Source: JAGTVG01 sp964389805
GTDB taxonomy: Bacteria > Bacteroidota > Bacteroidia > Cytophagales > Cyclobacteriaceae
Assembly: GCA_964389805.1 (NCBI GenBank)
Contig: CAYMFU010000288.1
Span: forward strand, 1-6,886
DNA: 6,886 nucleotides
Direction of reading: 5' to 3'
Positions 1 to 6,886 of the stretch are shown here, piece after piece. The translations under genes and the position numbers were made by a program. Within the stretch, counting starts at the first letter, position 1, and each line of letters begins with the position of its first letter. The notes below the pieces were generated by a model, which was given only the letters and a program-made list of their open reading frames with translations, did not search any database and had not been told where the DNA came from.

Positions 1-1170
1 TTGTTCCACAGATCTGTCAAAATTGTTCTTGTTTGTTTCCAGGTTCTTTCTTTCCGCTTTCAGGACAAACAGGGCATTCTGATAAAAAGCCCACGCATTG
101 TTCACATTCCTTTCAAGGATCTGTTCATTCTGTTCGAGCGTAATGAGTTCATTATCGCGGGAAATTTTCGCATTCTGTACCCTTGTTTTTGTTAATCCAC
201 CGTCAAATATGTTCCAGGAAAGTGACAGGCCTGCTTGCGGTCCGTAATTTCTTTGGTTGGCAAATATATTGGTGGCATCATTGTTCCTCTGGTTCCAGAC
301 ATACTGGGCATTTGCATCGAGCCTGGGGATCATATTGGATCGGTTAATATTGATGTCATATTCAGCTGTCCGGACATTTCCCTGGACTAATAATATCCCT
401 ACATTATTTTTCATGGCCTCCTCCATCAGAAGGTCGAGTGTTATGTCTTTTTCATATACAATGGTTGTATCCGCAATAAATAAAGTATTCACATCCCTTC
501 CGAGCAATACATTCAGGTCCCTTTTGGCATTTTCCAATTCCTGTATGATGGTCAGGTAGGTGATACTGTCGTTGTTATAATCTACTTCAGCATTCAAAAC
601 ATCCAGTTGGGTATTCTGACCATAATCGTAACCATACCGGGCCCTGTCCAGTCTTCTTCTTGATATGGCCAGGGTTTCATTCTGGTTGATCTCATTGGTT
701 GTTAACCTGGCCACATCATAATACACCCTGAAAATATCGAGAATGTTTAATTCAATGACCTGCCGCATCTGCAATTCTGATATTGAGTAAAACTCTTTCT
801 GTCTGGCAAAGTTATATTTTCTCCCAAGGCCATCAAATAAAGTATAATTCAATCCTAATGATGAACTATATGCCGTGGACTGCGCCAGATTGGTTTCCCT
901 TACACTACCATCCTGCATTTCAGCCCTTGAACTGCCTGAACTATAATTAACTCCAGCTGAACCCTCAAAAGAAGGGATGTATCCACTATTAAATACACTG
1001 GCATTATTAGAAGCCAATTCAACATTGTTACGTGCGATTTTTATGTTATAGTTGTTTTCAAGTGCTATTTCTACCGCATCTTTTTTTTCCAGCATATCCT
1101 GTGCCATGGCGGTACCGGAAAAAAGAATACCTATAATGAATATTAAGAGTTTTGATTTATATAGTATCAT
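1..1170 (-). CDS. TolC-family outer membrane efflux protein (3' end beyond window)
   Basis: This is the outer-membrane exit channel of the tripartite pump. I translated the minus strand from the ATG at 1170 and found 390 codons with no stop to base 1; TolC relatives are usually about 420-490 residues, so only the C-terminal tail is missing. Residues 1-23 form a signal peptide (Lys5/Lys7, hydrophobic core 8-17, cleavage site AMA before Gln24). The internal duplication typical of TolC is visible: ALENN (36-40) matches EAMKNN (251-256), and GLNYTLFDG (106-114) matches LSWNIFDGG (317-325), about 210-216 residues apart. The long Asn/Gln/Glu-rich stretches between are the expected coiled-coil helices. 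The start overlaps the end of the RND gene by 14 bases, implying coupled translation; a weak GGA lies before the ATG. The family is firm; the exported substrate is unknown. Confidence 0.93.
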   Translation of the reverse strand, partial: MILYKSKLLIFIIGILFSGTAMAQDMLEKKDAVEIALENNYNIKIARNNVELASNNASVFNSGYIPSFEGSAGVNYSSGSSRAEMQDGSVRETNLAQSTAYSSSLGLNYTLFDGLGRKYNFARQKEFYSISELQMRQVIELNILDIFRVYYDVARLTTNEINQNETLAISRRRLDRARYGYDYGQNTQLDVLNAEVDYNNDSITYLTIIQELENAKRDLNVLLGRDVNTLFIADTTIVYEKDITLDLLMEEAMKNNVGILLVQGNVRTAEYDININRSNMIPRLDANAQYVWNQRNNDATNIFANQRNYGPQAGLSLSWNIFDGGLTKTRVQNAKISRDNELITLEQNEQILERNVNNAWAFYQNALFVLKAERKNLETNKNNFDRSVEQ

Positions 1171-4100
1171 AAGATCCAACTTTTTGTTCTTTAATTGCTC
1201 GTTCAAGTTCTTCACGTTCAGGCTTTACACCACTGATCAGCCATTTCCAATACATTTTCGTACTATTGCCGATAGCGAGTAGAATAGGCAACATGAGCAG
1301 TGTTAAAAGCGTTGCAACAGCTATTCCATAAGCAATTGAGATGGCCATAGGTATCAGAAACATAGCTTGTCGGCTTTTTTCCATGATTAATGGTGATAAA
1401 CCAGCTACTGTTGTGAGAGAGGTCAGGAATATGGCCCTGAACCTGGATTTTCCGGCAGCTAGAATAGCATCATTAAAACTTAATCCCTCTCTTAAGAAAC
1501 CATTGAACTTTTCGATAAGTACCAGGCCATCATTTACTACAATACCGATCAGTGCGATTATGCCCAGGAAGGATAGCATGTTTATGGGATAATTATGTAT
1601 ATAATGCCCCCAGGCTACACCAATCAAGCTGAAAGGAACCATTAGTAGCAGTAACAACGGTTGACTAATGGACCTGAAGGTAAAGGCAATCAAAACAAAC
1701 ATCAGGAACAATATAACAGGGAGGACTGTTGTGGCTGAATTTGCCGTTCGACTAGCCTCCCTGTTTTGCCCTTCGAATCCAGCAGTGACAGTAGGATATT
1801 GGGCTTGTATTTCCGGCATTATAATATCTCTTACATCTGTCATAATATCTGTAGCACTGGAATTTCTAGGGTCTTTCAGATCGGCATTAACATTGATCTC
1901 ACGTCGGCCATCAAGATGATTGATGGAAATTTCACCCCGGGCAATATTATAATCAGCTATTTCGCTAAGGGGGACTCTTTGGCCAGTGGGGCTTACGATT
2001 CGCATATCATCCAGGTTCTTGATGGATGACCTGGCGTCCCGGTCATATCGAACCCATACCCTGATCTCATCTCGTCTGCGTTGGAACCGTTGTGCCTGGA
2101 ACCCAAAGAAACCACTTCTCACCTGACCGATTACATCGTTTAGCGTAAATCCAAGGGAGTATGCACTTTCTTTCAGTGTGATTTCGATTTCCTTGATACC
2201 AGCGGGGTCATTATCAGCGATATCTTTCAATAAAGGATTATTCCTGAAATTGTTCTTCAACATTTCCTTAGCCCCTTTTAATTCTTCAATATTATTGCCC
2301 ATCAGTGATACGGAGACTGGTTTGCCACCAAAACTACTGCCTGAGCCATATTCCAGAGTCTCCACGCCATGTAATAATCCTACCTCATCGTTTATTGCAG
2401 TGGAAATTTCATATGATGGGAAGTCACGTTTTTCTCCAGGTAATAGGTTGACAGTTATTGTGGCATTAGCTGTGCCTGGTCCTATTCGTTTAATTACATT
2501 GTCAATTACATCCAGGTTTCCAGTCTGGCGTTGTTTGAAATCTTCATTAACAGCCCAGGCCGCATCTTCTATCCTGGCTGCCAATGAATCTGTTAACAAC
2601 TCATTGGTACCTTGCGGCATTCTAAGGGTAATGGATACCCTGTCGCTGGCAATAGATGGGAAGAAGGTGATACGTATCAAGCCTCCACTTATTGCACCAA
2701 AAGTAATAATCAGCAACATAATGGGAATCGCCAGCCCGAAAAATTTATGTTTCAGGAAGAACCTGAGATAGGGGCCGTATAACCGATCCCTCATCCAGGA
2801 AATAAATTTATCTGCATACCGGTTAAATATATAAGTCTTCTGCTTTTTAGTAAGGGCCTTTGAATGGGATATGTGGGCTGGAAGAATGATAAGCGCTTCC
2901 ACAAGAGATACTGATAAAGTAAGGATTACAACCATTGATACTTCTCCAAAAAATTCCCCGACCCGGCCGTCCAGGAAGAAGAAGGTGGAAAAAGCAAGGA
3001 TGGTAGTAGCTATGGCAGAGGTAATTGGAGTTAGAACCTCCATGGTTCCATCTATCGCTGCTTTTACCCTGTTCTTTCCCAGTTCATAATGATAATATAT
3101 ATTTTCTGCAATTACGATCCCATCATCAACCAGGATGCCGATCACAATGATCATTCCGAATAAGGATAATACATTGATGGTAATACCCAGTGCATCTGCA
3201 AACATGAACATGCCGAAAAAGGATATCGGCAATCCGAAGGCCACCCAGAAAGCGAGTCTCGGTTTCAGGAACAGGGCAAGAAAAAGTAATACCAGCAATA
3301 TTCCCTGGGTGCCGTTCTTTAAAAGCAGCCTGGTCCTTTCTTCAACAAGTTGAGAAGCATCTCTTGTTATATCCAGCTGTACATTACTATGTGTACGGTT
3401 AAATTCTTCAATATAGTCCTTAGTCAATTTAGCTACGCCTATAAGATCCTCAGAATTTGTTGTACTCACCGCTATTCTAATGGATGGAAGACTGTTATAA
3501 TAAGAACGATCAGGATTTTCATTCCATCTGTCAGTGATTGTCGCTACATCCCCCAGCCTGACCTTATTCCCACTGGCATCTGCTTTTACAACGATATAAT
3601 CTAGTTCTCTGCCATAATAGGCTCGATTGCTTACCCTGATCAGGTATTCTTCTGATTCCGTTTTGATGGATCCTCCTGTTACCAGGATATTGGTAGATGA
3701 AACGGCGCTTGCCACATCCCTGAAAGTGAGGTCATAGGCTCTCAATTTATCTTCATTAACAGCTATCTCAATTTCTTCTGCAGGGAATCCGGATAGGGCC
3801 ACCTGTGAGATTCCTTCCATCATCCTCAGGTCTGATTCGATCTCCCGGGCTATTTCTTTTAATGATTTCAATGATATGTTGCTACCACTGATAACGAATG
3901 AAACAGCTTCAGTTCTGAAAATACTTTTAGATATAACTGGTGGTTCCATTCCTACAGGATAGGAGGGTACTCTATCCACAGCATTTTTGACATCTTGCAA
4001 TACAGCATCAACATCATAGCCTTTGATGACTTCTACCGTGATAGTAGCTGAATTCTCGCGGGATACTGATGTAAAACGGTCAATTCCTACCAGGCCGCGT

Positions 4101-4315
4101 AAATTGTCCTCAATCTTTAATACAATACCCTCTTCCATCTCCTGCGGAGAGGCCCCCGGATACATTACGCTTATGTTGATTACCCTGGATTCACTTAGTG
4201 GGAAGAAAGATGACCTTAAATTCAGCATCCCCATAATCCCAAGAAAGATTATGCTCAGGATCACAACATTTACTGCGGTAGGGTATTTTATAAAATGAGT
4301 TATTACTTTTTTCAT
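1157..4315 (-). CDS. RND efflux transporter permease (AcrB/HAE-like), inner membrane
   Basis: This 1052-residue protein is the proton-driven pump subunit, of normal length for AcrB relatives (about 1030-1050). The layout is classic: TM1 at about 13-32, a periplasmic porter loop at 33-335, TM2-TM6 at 338-480, TM7 at 524-545, a second porter loop at 548-858, and TM8-TM12 at 862-1012. TM4 carries the paired acidic residues of the proton relay in GILVDDGIVIAEN (Asp397 and Asp398, matching AcrB Asp407/408). TM10 reads GIVVNDGLVLIE (924-935), so the position of AcrB Lys940 is held by Asn928, followed by Asp929. The full 12-TM hydrophobic pattern and two porter loops are intact, with no frameshift. 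The gene begins 8 bases after the fusion protein stop, with AGGTA just before the ATG, and overlaps the TolC-like gene. Substrate (drug, bile acid, dye, lipid) cannot be deduced; a heavy-metal-type RND is less likely because the typical metal-site motifs were not noticed. Confidence 0.95.
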   Translation of the reverse strand: MKKVITHFIKYPTAVNVVILSIIFLGIMGMLNLRSSFFPLSESRVINISVMYPGASPQEMEEGIVLKIEDNLRGLVGIDRFTSVSRENSATITVEVIKGYDVDAVLQDVKNAVDRVPSYPVGMEPPVISKSIFRTEAVSFVISGSNISLKSLKEIAREIESDLRMMEGISQVALSGFPAEEIEIAVNEDKLRAYDLTFRDVASAVSSTNILVTGGSIKTESEEYLIRVSNRAYYGRELDYIVVKADASGNKVRLGDVATITDRWNENPDRSYYNSLPSIRIAVSTTNSEDLIGVAKLTKDYIEEFNRTHSNVQLDITRDASQLVEERTRLLLKNGTQGILLVLLFLALFLKPRLAFWVAFGLPISFFGMFMFADALGITINVLSLFGMIIVIGILVDDGIVIAENIYYHYELGKNRVKAAIDGTMEVLTPITSAIATTILAFSTFFFLDGRVGEFFGEVSMVVILTLSVSLVEALIILPAHISHSKALTKKQKTYIFNRYADKFISWMRDRLYGPYLRFFLKHKFFGLAIPIMLLIITFGAISGGLIRITFFPSIASDRVSITLRMPQGTNELLTDSLAARIEDAAWAVNEDFKQRQTGNLDVIDNVIKRIGPGTANATITVNLLPGEKRDFPSYEISTAINDEVGLLHGVETLEYGSGSSFGGKPVSVSLMGNNIEELKGAKEMLKNNFRNNPLLKDIADNDPAGIKEIEITLKESAYSLGFTLNDVIGQVRSGFFGFQAQRFQRRRDEIRVWVRYDRDARSSIKNLDDMRIVSPTGQRVPLSEIADYNIARGEISINHLDGRREINVNADLKDPRNSSATDIMTDVRDIIMPEIQAQYPTVTAGFEGQNREASRTANSATTVLPVILFLMFVLIAFTFRSISQPLLLLLMVPFSLIGVAWGHYIHNYPINMLSFLGIIALIGIVVNDGLVLIEKFNGFLREGLSFNDAILAAGKSRFRAIFLTSLTTVAGLSPLIMEKSRQAMFLIPMAISIAYGIAVATLLTLLMLPILLAIGNSTKMYWKWLISGVKPEREELERAIKEQKVGSYDTI

Positions 4316-4323
4316 GCTACCTG

Positions 4324-5439
4324 CTAGTTTCCATTATATACTTGTACTTCCATGCCATCATATGCCCCGGCGACCATACGGGTTATGATTACATCCCCAT
4401 CATTCAATCCTCCAATGATTACGGACTTCTGACTGAAATGTAATGGTTGTATCTGAACCAGATGTAAGGTGCTGTCTATAACTGTGTAGACATTGGTCTC
4501 ATCAACAAGTAAACTCCGGTTGATTTCATAGGCATTTTCTTTGTCTTTCCCATCAATTACCGCTTCCAGATACATCCCTTCTTTCAATCCTTCACCACTT
4601 ACCATGACAAATACTTTTACTGTTTGAGTGGTTGGATCGACCCGTCCATTGATCCTGATGATCTTCCCTGTCCAGTGATTGTCAGTAGACTCTGTATCCT
4701 GAATCAGCACTTTCTGTCCTATAGCTAGTATTGGTATCATGGATTTATTTACAGATACTTCCAGCTCAAAAACTGAAGGATCAATAAATTCACCAAGTTG
4801 CTGCCCGGGTCTCACCAAAGTTCCCGGAGTGACCAATGAGCTGGTTAAAATGCCATTATAAGGCGCCCTGAGATTATATTTCTGATAAGTGATCTCACTG
4901 TTTTTAACATTGAAATATGTGGTATAAATATTTCGTCCCGTTATAAAGAATTTTTCCTTGTCCGAGCTCGGTTCAGGTAATTTAGGTGTCGGTTTATGTA
5001 TATCAAAATACCTGACATAGGCATCCCATTTAGGGAAGGCCTCCGGATAATCCAAGCGTAAGTCAGGGAGGATCGATGTGATCAGGTTTAAAAGGTTGCT
5101 TTTCTGTGATTGCAGGTTCGCTAAAAAATCTTCACTCCTGATCTTGACCATTATTTCCCCCTTCTTATATATTGCTCCGGGTTTAAATTCTTTTCCAGTC
5201 ATTTCCATCACACCCTGCACTTCTGCATAAAGTTCCATGCGATCTTTTGCTATCAGCCGGCCACTTTCAGTAACCTTAACCGGGATATTGGAATTATTCA
5301 CTGTTTCGGTAAAGACAGTTTGTAAAACTTTATTATTGCTAACAGGCCTGCTTTTTTTATTATTGGATAGGATGCTGGCAATAAATAAGCCAATAGCGAG
5401 CAAAGCAATTCCAATGATGATGGTAATAATTTTTCTCAT
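4324..5439 (-). CDS. RND efflux periplasmic adaptor (HlyD/AcrA family)
   Basis: This 371-residue membrane fusion protein links the RND pump to the outer-membrane channel. An N-terminal hydrophobic helix (about 4-24, after MRK) has no lipobox cysteine, so it is probably an uncleaved inner-membrane anchor rather than a lipoprotein. The two lipoyl halves flank the hairpin: about 67-107 (ending VKIRSEDF) and 183-220 (YNLRAPYNGILTS, then PGTLVRPGQQLGEF). The beta-barrel domain is at about 223-295, with VDPTTQTVKV and LKEGMYLEAVI, and the membrane-proximal domain is at about 300-370. The hairpin region (108-182) is unusual: it contains ILPDLRLDYPEAFPKW and a proline-rich KPTPKLPEP, and I do not see the R-x3-L-x6-S contact motif of AcrA-type hairpins. 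The gene begins 4 bases after the MarR stop, without a clear ribosome binding site, and ends 8 bases before the RND gene. Family assignment is firm. Confidence 0.93.
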   Translation of the reverse strand: MRKIITIIIGIALLAIGLFIASILSNNKKSRPVSNNKVLQTVFTETVNNSNIPVKVTESGRLIAKDRMELYAEVQGVMEMTGKEFKPGAIYKKGEIMVKIRSEDFLANLQSQKSNLLNLITSILPDLRLDYPEAFPKWDAYVRYFDIHKPTPKLPEPSSDKEKFFITGRNIYTTYFNVKNSEITYQKYNLRAPYNGILTSSLVTPGTLVRPGQQLGEFIDPSVFELEVSVNKSMIPILAIGQKVLIQDTESTDNHWTGKIIRINGRVDPTTQTVKVFVMVSGEGLKEGMYLEAVIDGKDKENAYEINRSLLVDETNVYTVIDSTLHLVQIQPLHFSQKSVIIGGLNDGDVIITRMVAGAYDGMEVQVYNGN

Positions 5440-5443
5440 GTTT

Positions 5444-5917
5444 TCATTTAGTTAACGGTGCAACTAATTCTTCCGAATTTATGTTTATACCTATTTTTTT
5501 CATCGTTTCAATAACGACGTTTATATCTTTTTCAGGAATATCTTTCTGGATTTGTTCGATTGCTTCTATCAGAACAGGTGCAGCCTTTTTAAAGATGCAC
5601 AGGCCATGTTTTGTAATATAGATGTTGTTGATGCGGTGATCTGATTTTGAAGGAATGCGCGCTACCAGGTTTTTTTTCTCCATTGTTGTGATCAGACGTG
5701 CCAGAGACGCTTTATCTCTGTTTGTGAGGAACGCCAGATTGTTTTGTGGCTGTCCATCGATTTCTTTCAGCCTTTTAAGAAGGATAAGCTGAACCTTGGT
5801 CAACTCAATGCCATTTTCTTTTAATTTATCAGTGAGGAAATAGTCAATGGCCTTTATAGCCTTGCCCATCCAGGGTAAAATAGATCTTTCGATGTTAATG
5901 ATATTTCCTTTTTCCAT
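5444..5917 (-). CDS. MarR-family transcriptional regulator
   Basis: This is a 157-residue winged-helix DNA-binding protein of normal MarR length (about 140-160). Residues 1-35 form the N-terminal dimerisation helix, 38-55 the next helix (LTKVQLILLKRL), and 57-84 the helix-turn-helix with recognition helix KASLARLITTMEKKNLV. The wing follows at 85-104, with the family signature SDHRINNIYITKHG (Asp93 and Arg95 typical of the MarR wing). C-terminal helices (105-157) complete the dimer interface. MarR proteins are usually ligand-responsive repressors of nearby pumps; as first gene of the operon it probably represses its own transcription and that of the pump, released by a small molecule. No cysteine sits in the N-terminal helix, as an OhrR-type thiol sensor would have (the only Cys is 107), so ligand sensing is likelier than peroxide sensing. 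Met1 is the first in-frame Met and keeps the N-terminal helix complete. Activator function cannot be excluded. Confidence 0.93.
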   Translation of the reverse strand: MEKGNIINIERSILPWMGKAIKAIDYFLTDKLKENGIELTKVQLILLKRLKEIDGQPQNNLAFLTNRDKASLARLITTMEKKNLVARIPSKSDHRINNIYITKHGLCIFKKAAPVLIEAIEQIQKDIPEKDINVVIETMKKIGININSEELVAPLTK

Positions 5918-5932
5918 CTGTGATTGATATGG

Positions 5933-5962
5933 GTAATTATAATTGCATATGCAACTAATTAC
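5933..5962. promoter_or_regulatory. Probable MarR operator: nested palindrome
   Basis: A perfect 12-base palindrome TTGCATATGCAA occupies 5943-5954, and outside it the arms GTAATTA (5933-5939) and TAATTAC (5956-5962) are exact reverse complements. The two symmetries are centred one base apart (5948.5 and 5947.5). TTGC...GCAA inverted repeats of about this size are typical of MarR-family binding sites. It lies 26-37 bases before the MarR start codon (inner palindrome), where a bound dimer could block transcription of the operon. A TATAAT on the minus strand (5941 to 5936) overlaps its left side. That the local MarR protein binds here is inferred. Confidence 0.65.
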
Positions 5963-6033
5963 GAGGATATAACAAATTGGTTACATAAATGTTCATGAGT
6001 CTCGAAATTTATTTGAAAGTTATTTTGATGACC

Positions 6034-6061
6034 TGTATATACTTAGATGATAATTTGACAA
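6034..6061 (-). promoter_or_regulatory. Candidate promoter for the MarR-pump operon
   Basis: On the minus strand TTGTCA (6061 to 6056) is followed after 16 bases by TATACA (6039 to 6034), each one base off the sigma-70 consensus. Transcription from it would run through the palindrome before the MarR start, giving a leader of about 110 bases. Bacteroidota promoters usually show TTG near -33 and TAnnTTTG near -7, which I did not find here, so the match may be chance in AT-rich DNA. The TATAAT overlapping the palindrome at 5936-5941 is an alternative -10 but has no -35 partner. Confidence 0.25.
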
Positions 6062-6123
6062 AAAACTTGCGCCTTGTATATAAAAAGTGTGTATTTCGGG
6101 ATAGATTTTAATCGTTGAATGTC

Positions 6124-6150
6124 TTTTGTGATTGTAGGCAAAACACAAAA
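6124..6150. repeat. Imperfect inverted repeat, possible RNA hairpin downstream of asnA
   Basis: TTTTGTG (6124-6130) and CACAAAA (6144-6150) are exact reverse complements, and inside them TTG (6132-6134) pairs with CAA (6139-6141) around a TAGG loop. A transcript reading through from asnA could fold it about 70-100 bases past the asnA stop. No T tract follows on the minus strand, so it is not a standard intrinsic terminator; it could still be a transcript 3' end or a chance repeat. Confidence 0.35.
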
Positions 6151-6221
6151 ATCTTTTCTAAGTTCAAGATAAAATCTTCACTTTCGAATTGGAGTGAGCC
6201 CGGATTATGAGAATGGGTTAA

Positions 6222-6886
6222 TTATACCAGCTGAATATTGTTTTTGATGCAATCTTCAATCATTGATTTTGGCCAGATGCTGCTCTGGATCTCACCGATA
6301 TGTGCCTTTCGAAGGTAATACATACATAGCCTGGACTGGCCGATTCCTCCGCCAATGGTAAGAGGCAGCTCTCCGTTTAACAACCTGGCATGGAACTCAA
6401 GCTCTTTTCTGTCGGTAGTGCCGGTAACTTCCAGTTGTTTTTTAAGGGATTCCTGGTCAACCCTGATCCCCATGGAAGAAATCTCAAAGGAATTTCCCAA
6501 AATAGGATTCCAAAGAATAATGTCACCGTTTAGCCCATTATACCCTGGTTTTGTTTCAGAAATCCAGTCGTCATAGTCCGGAGCCCTGCCATCATGCGGC
6601 TGATCATTGGAAAGTGTGTTTCCAATTCCTATTATGAAAATAGCACCGTATTTTTTAGCTACAGTATTTTCCCTTTCTTTCGGAGATAGATCTGGATACT
6701 CAGCAAGGAGATCTTCAGAATGAATAAAAGTAATATCATCCGGCAACATGGGTGTTATATCTGTGTAATACTCCTGTATAACGAATTCTGTCCTTTTAAT
6801 TGCCTCATAGATCTTTTTTACAATGAATTTCAAATAATCAAGATTTCTATCTTCTTTATGAATAACAAGTTCCCAATCCCACTGGT
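6222..6886 (-). CDS. asnA: Aspartate-ammonia ligase AsnA (5' end beyond window)
   Basis: AsnA makes asparagine from aspartate, ammonia and ATP (via aspartyl-AMP) in the cytoplasm. The reading frame stays open to the right edge; the first visible residues, QWDWELVI, match Escherichia coli AsnA from Gln116, so about 115 N-terminal residues lie outside and 220 are present. Catalytic segments are intact: RAPDYDDW (E. coli Arg214 and Asp219), GLNGDIILWNP, EISSMGIRVD (Glu248, Ser250, Ser251, Arg255) and IGGGIGQSRL (Arg299). The fold is related to class II aminoacyl-tRNA synthetases. The TTG at 6833 is an internal leucine codon, not the start, because homology continues upstream of it. The C-terminus is a few residues longer than in E. 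coli. The gene ends 304 bases before the MarR gene, and nothing suggests a functional link with the pump. Confidence 0.97.
   Translation of the reverse strand, partial: QWDWELVIHKEDRNLDYLKFIVKKIYEAIKRTEFVIQEYYTDITPMLPDDITFIHSEDLLAEYPDLSPKERENTVAKKYGAIFIIGIGNTLSNDQPHDGRAPDYDDWISETKPGYNGLNGDIILWNPILGNSFEISSMGIRVDQESLKKQLEVTGTTDRKELEFHARLLNGELPLTIGGGIGQSRLCMYYLRKAHIGEIQSSIWPKSMIEDCIKNNIQLV

Larger units (their letters stand above)
5918..6221. other. Intergenic region between asnA and the pump operon
   Basis: This 304-base AT-rich stretch has no gene I can support. Translated short frames are under about 20 codons and lack family resemblance. Both neighbours run on the minus strand, so the region is the downstream flank of asnA and the control region of the MarR-pump operon. 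It holds a nested palindrome near its left end, a possible promoter pair, and an inverted repeat near its right half. No tRNA, riboswitch or convincing intrinsic terminator with a T tract after asnA was seen. Confidence 0.8.

Noticed and set aside
1..195. Plus-strand open frame at the left edge, and similar ones at 257-559 and 1052-1282
   Set aside because: They are antisense to the TolC-like gene, which I translated without interruption on the minus strand from 1170 to 1; the one at 1052-1282 also runs over the RND 3' end.
2178..2771. A 197-codon open frame on the plus strand
   Set aside because: It lies wholly antisense to the RND gene, whose minus-strand protein is unmistakable there. The plus-strand product has low complexity and no recognisable family features, so it is a shadow frame.
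5984..5996. ATG at about 5996 on the minus strand as start of a leader peptide before the MarR gene
   Set aside because: The frame closes after 13 codons, has no ribosome binding site and no attenuator-like composition or structure.
6166..6178. AAGAT-AAA-ATCTT as an asnA terminator
   Set aside because: The stem has only five mostly A/T pairs and no T tract follows on the minus strand, so it would be too unstable to call.
6222..6833. A shorter AsnA starting at the TTG at 6833
   Set aside because: The frame stays open upstream to the window edge, and the extra residues (QWDWE and following) match the AsnA family, so the TTG codes for an internal leucine.
1..6886. A novel defence, mobile or biosynthetic system
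   Set aside because: Every long minus-strand frame belongs to a well-known family (AsnA, MarR, membrane fusion protein, RND, TolC-like). No transposase, integrase, direct-repeat array, terminal repeat or unexplained coding stretch was seen.

Overview
The window looks like a piece of a Bacteroidota chromosome. The evidence is indirect: AT-leaning DNA, start codons without clear Shine-Dalgarno sequences, and proteins whose style (TolC-like protein, short-hairpin membrane fusion protein, AsnA) fits that phylum. Genus and species cannot be read from the window. All recognisable genes lie on the minus strand, so the window is read from right to left.

Right end (6222-6886): the C-terminal two thirds of an ammonia-dependent asparagine synthetase (AsnA), cut by the window edge. 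Next is a 304-base non-coding stretch (5918-6221) holding the likely control region of the following operon, including a striking nested palindrome (5933-5962) just before the first gene.

Left of that is a compact four-gene unit: a MarR-family regulator (5444-5917), a periplasmic membrane fusion protein (4324-5439), an RND inner-membrane transporter (1157-4315), and a TolC-family outer-membrane channel (1-1170, cut by the left edge). The junctions are +4 bases, +8 bases and a 14-base overlap, so the genes are almost certainly co-transcribed and probably translationally coupled.

Together they encode a complete tripartite efflux pump. The RND protein uses the proton gradient to drive export, the fusion protein bridges the periplasm, and the TolC-like protein is the exit duct. 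The MarR protein is the presumed local repressor, probably acting at the palindrome before its own gene. The substrate cannot be told from sequence. The architecture is a known one. The points that deserve a second look are the operator, the replaced lysine in transmembrane helix 10 of the RND protein, and the proline-rich, non-canonical hairpin of the fusion protein. I found no mobile element, CRISPR array, tRNA, rRNA or clearly novel system.
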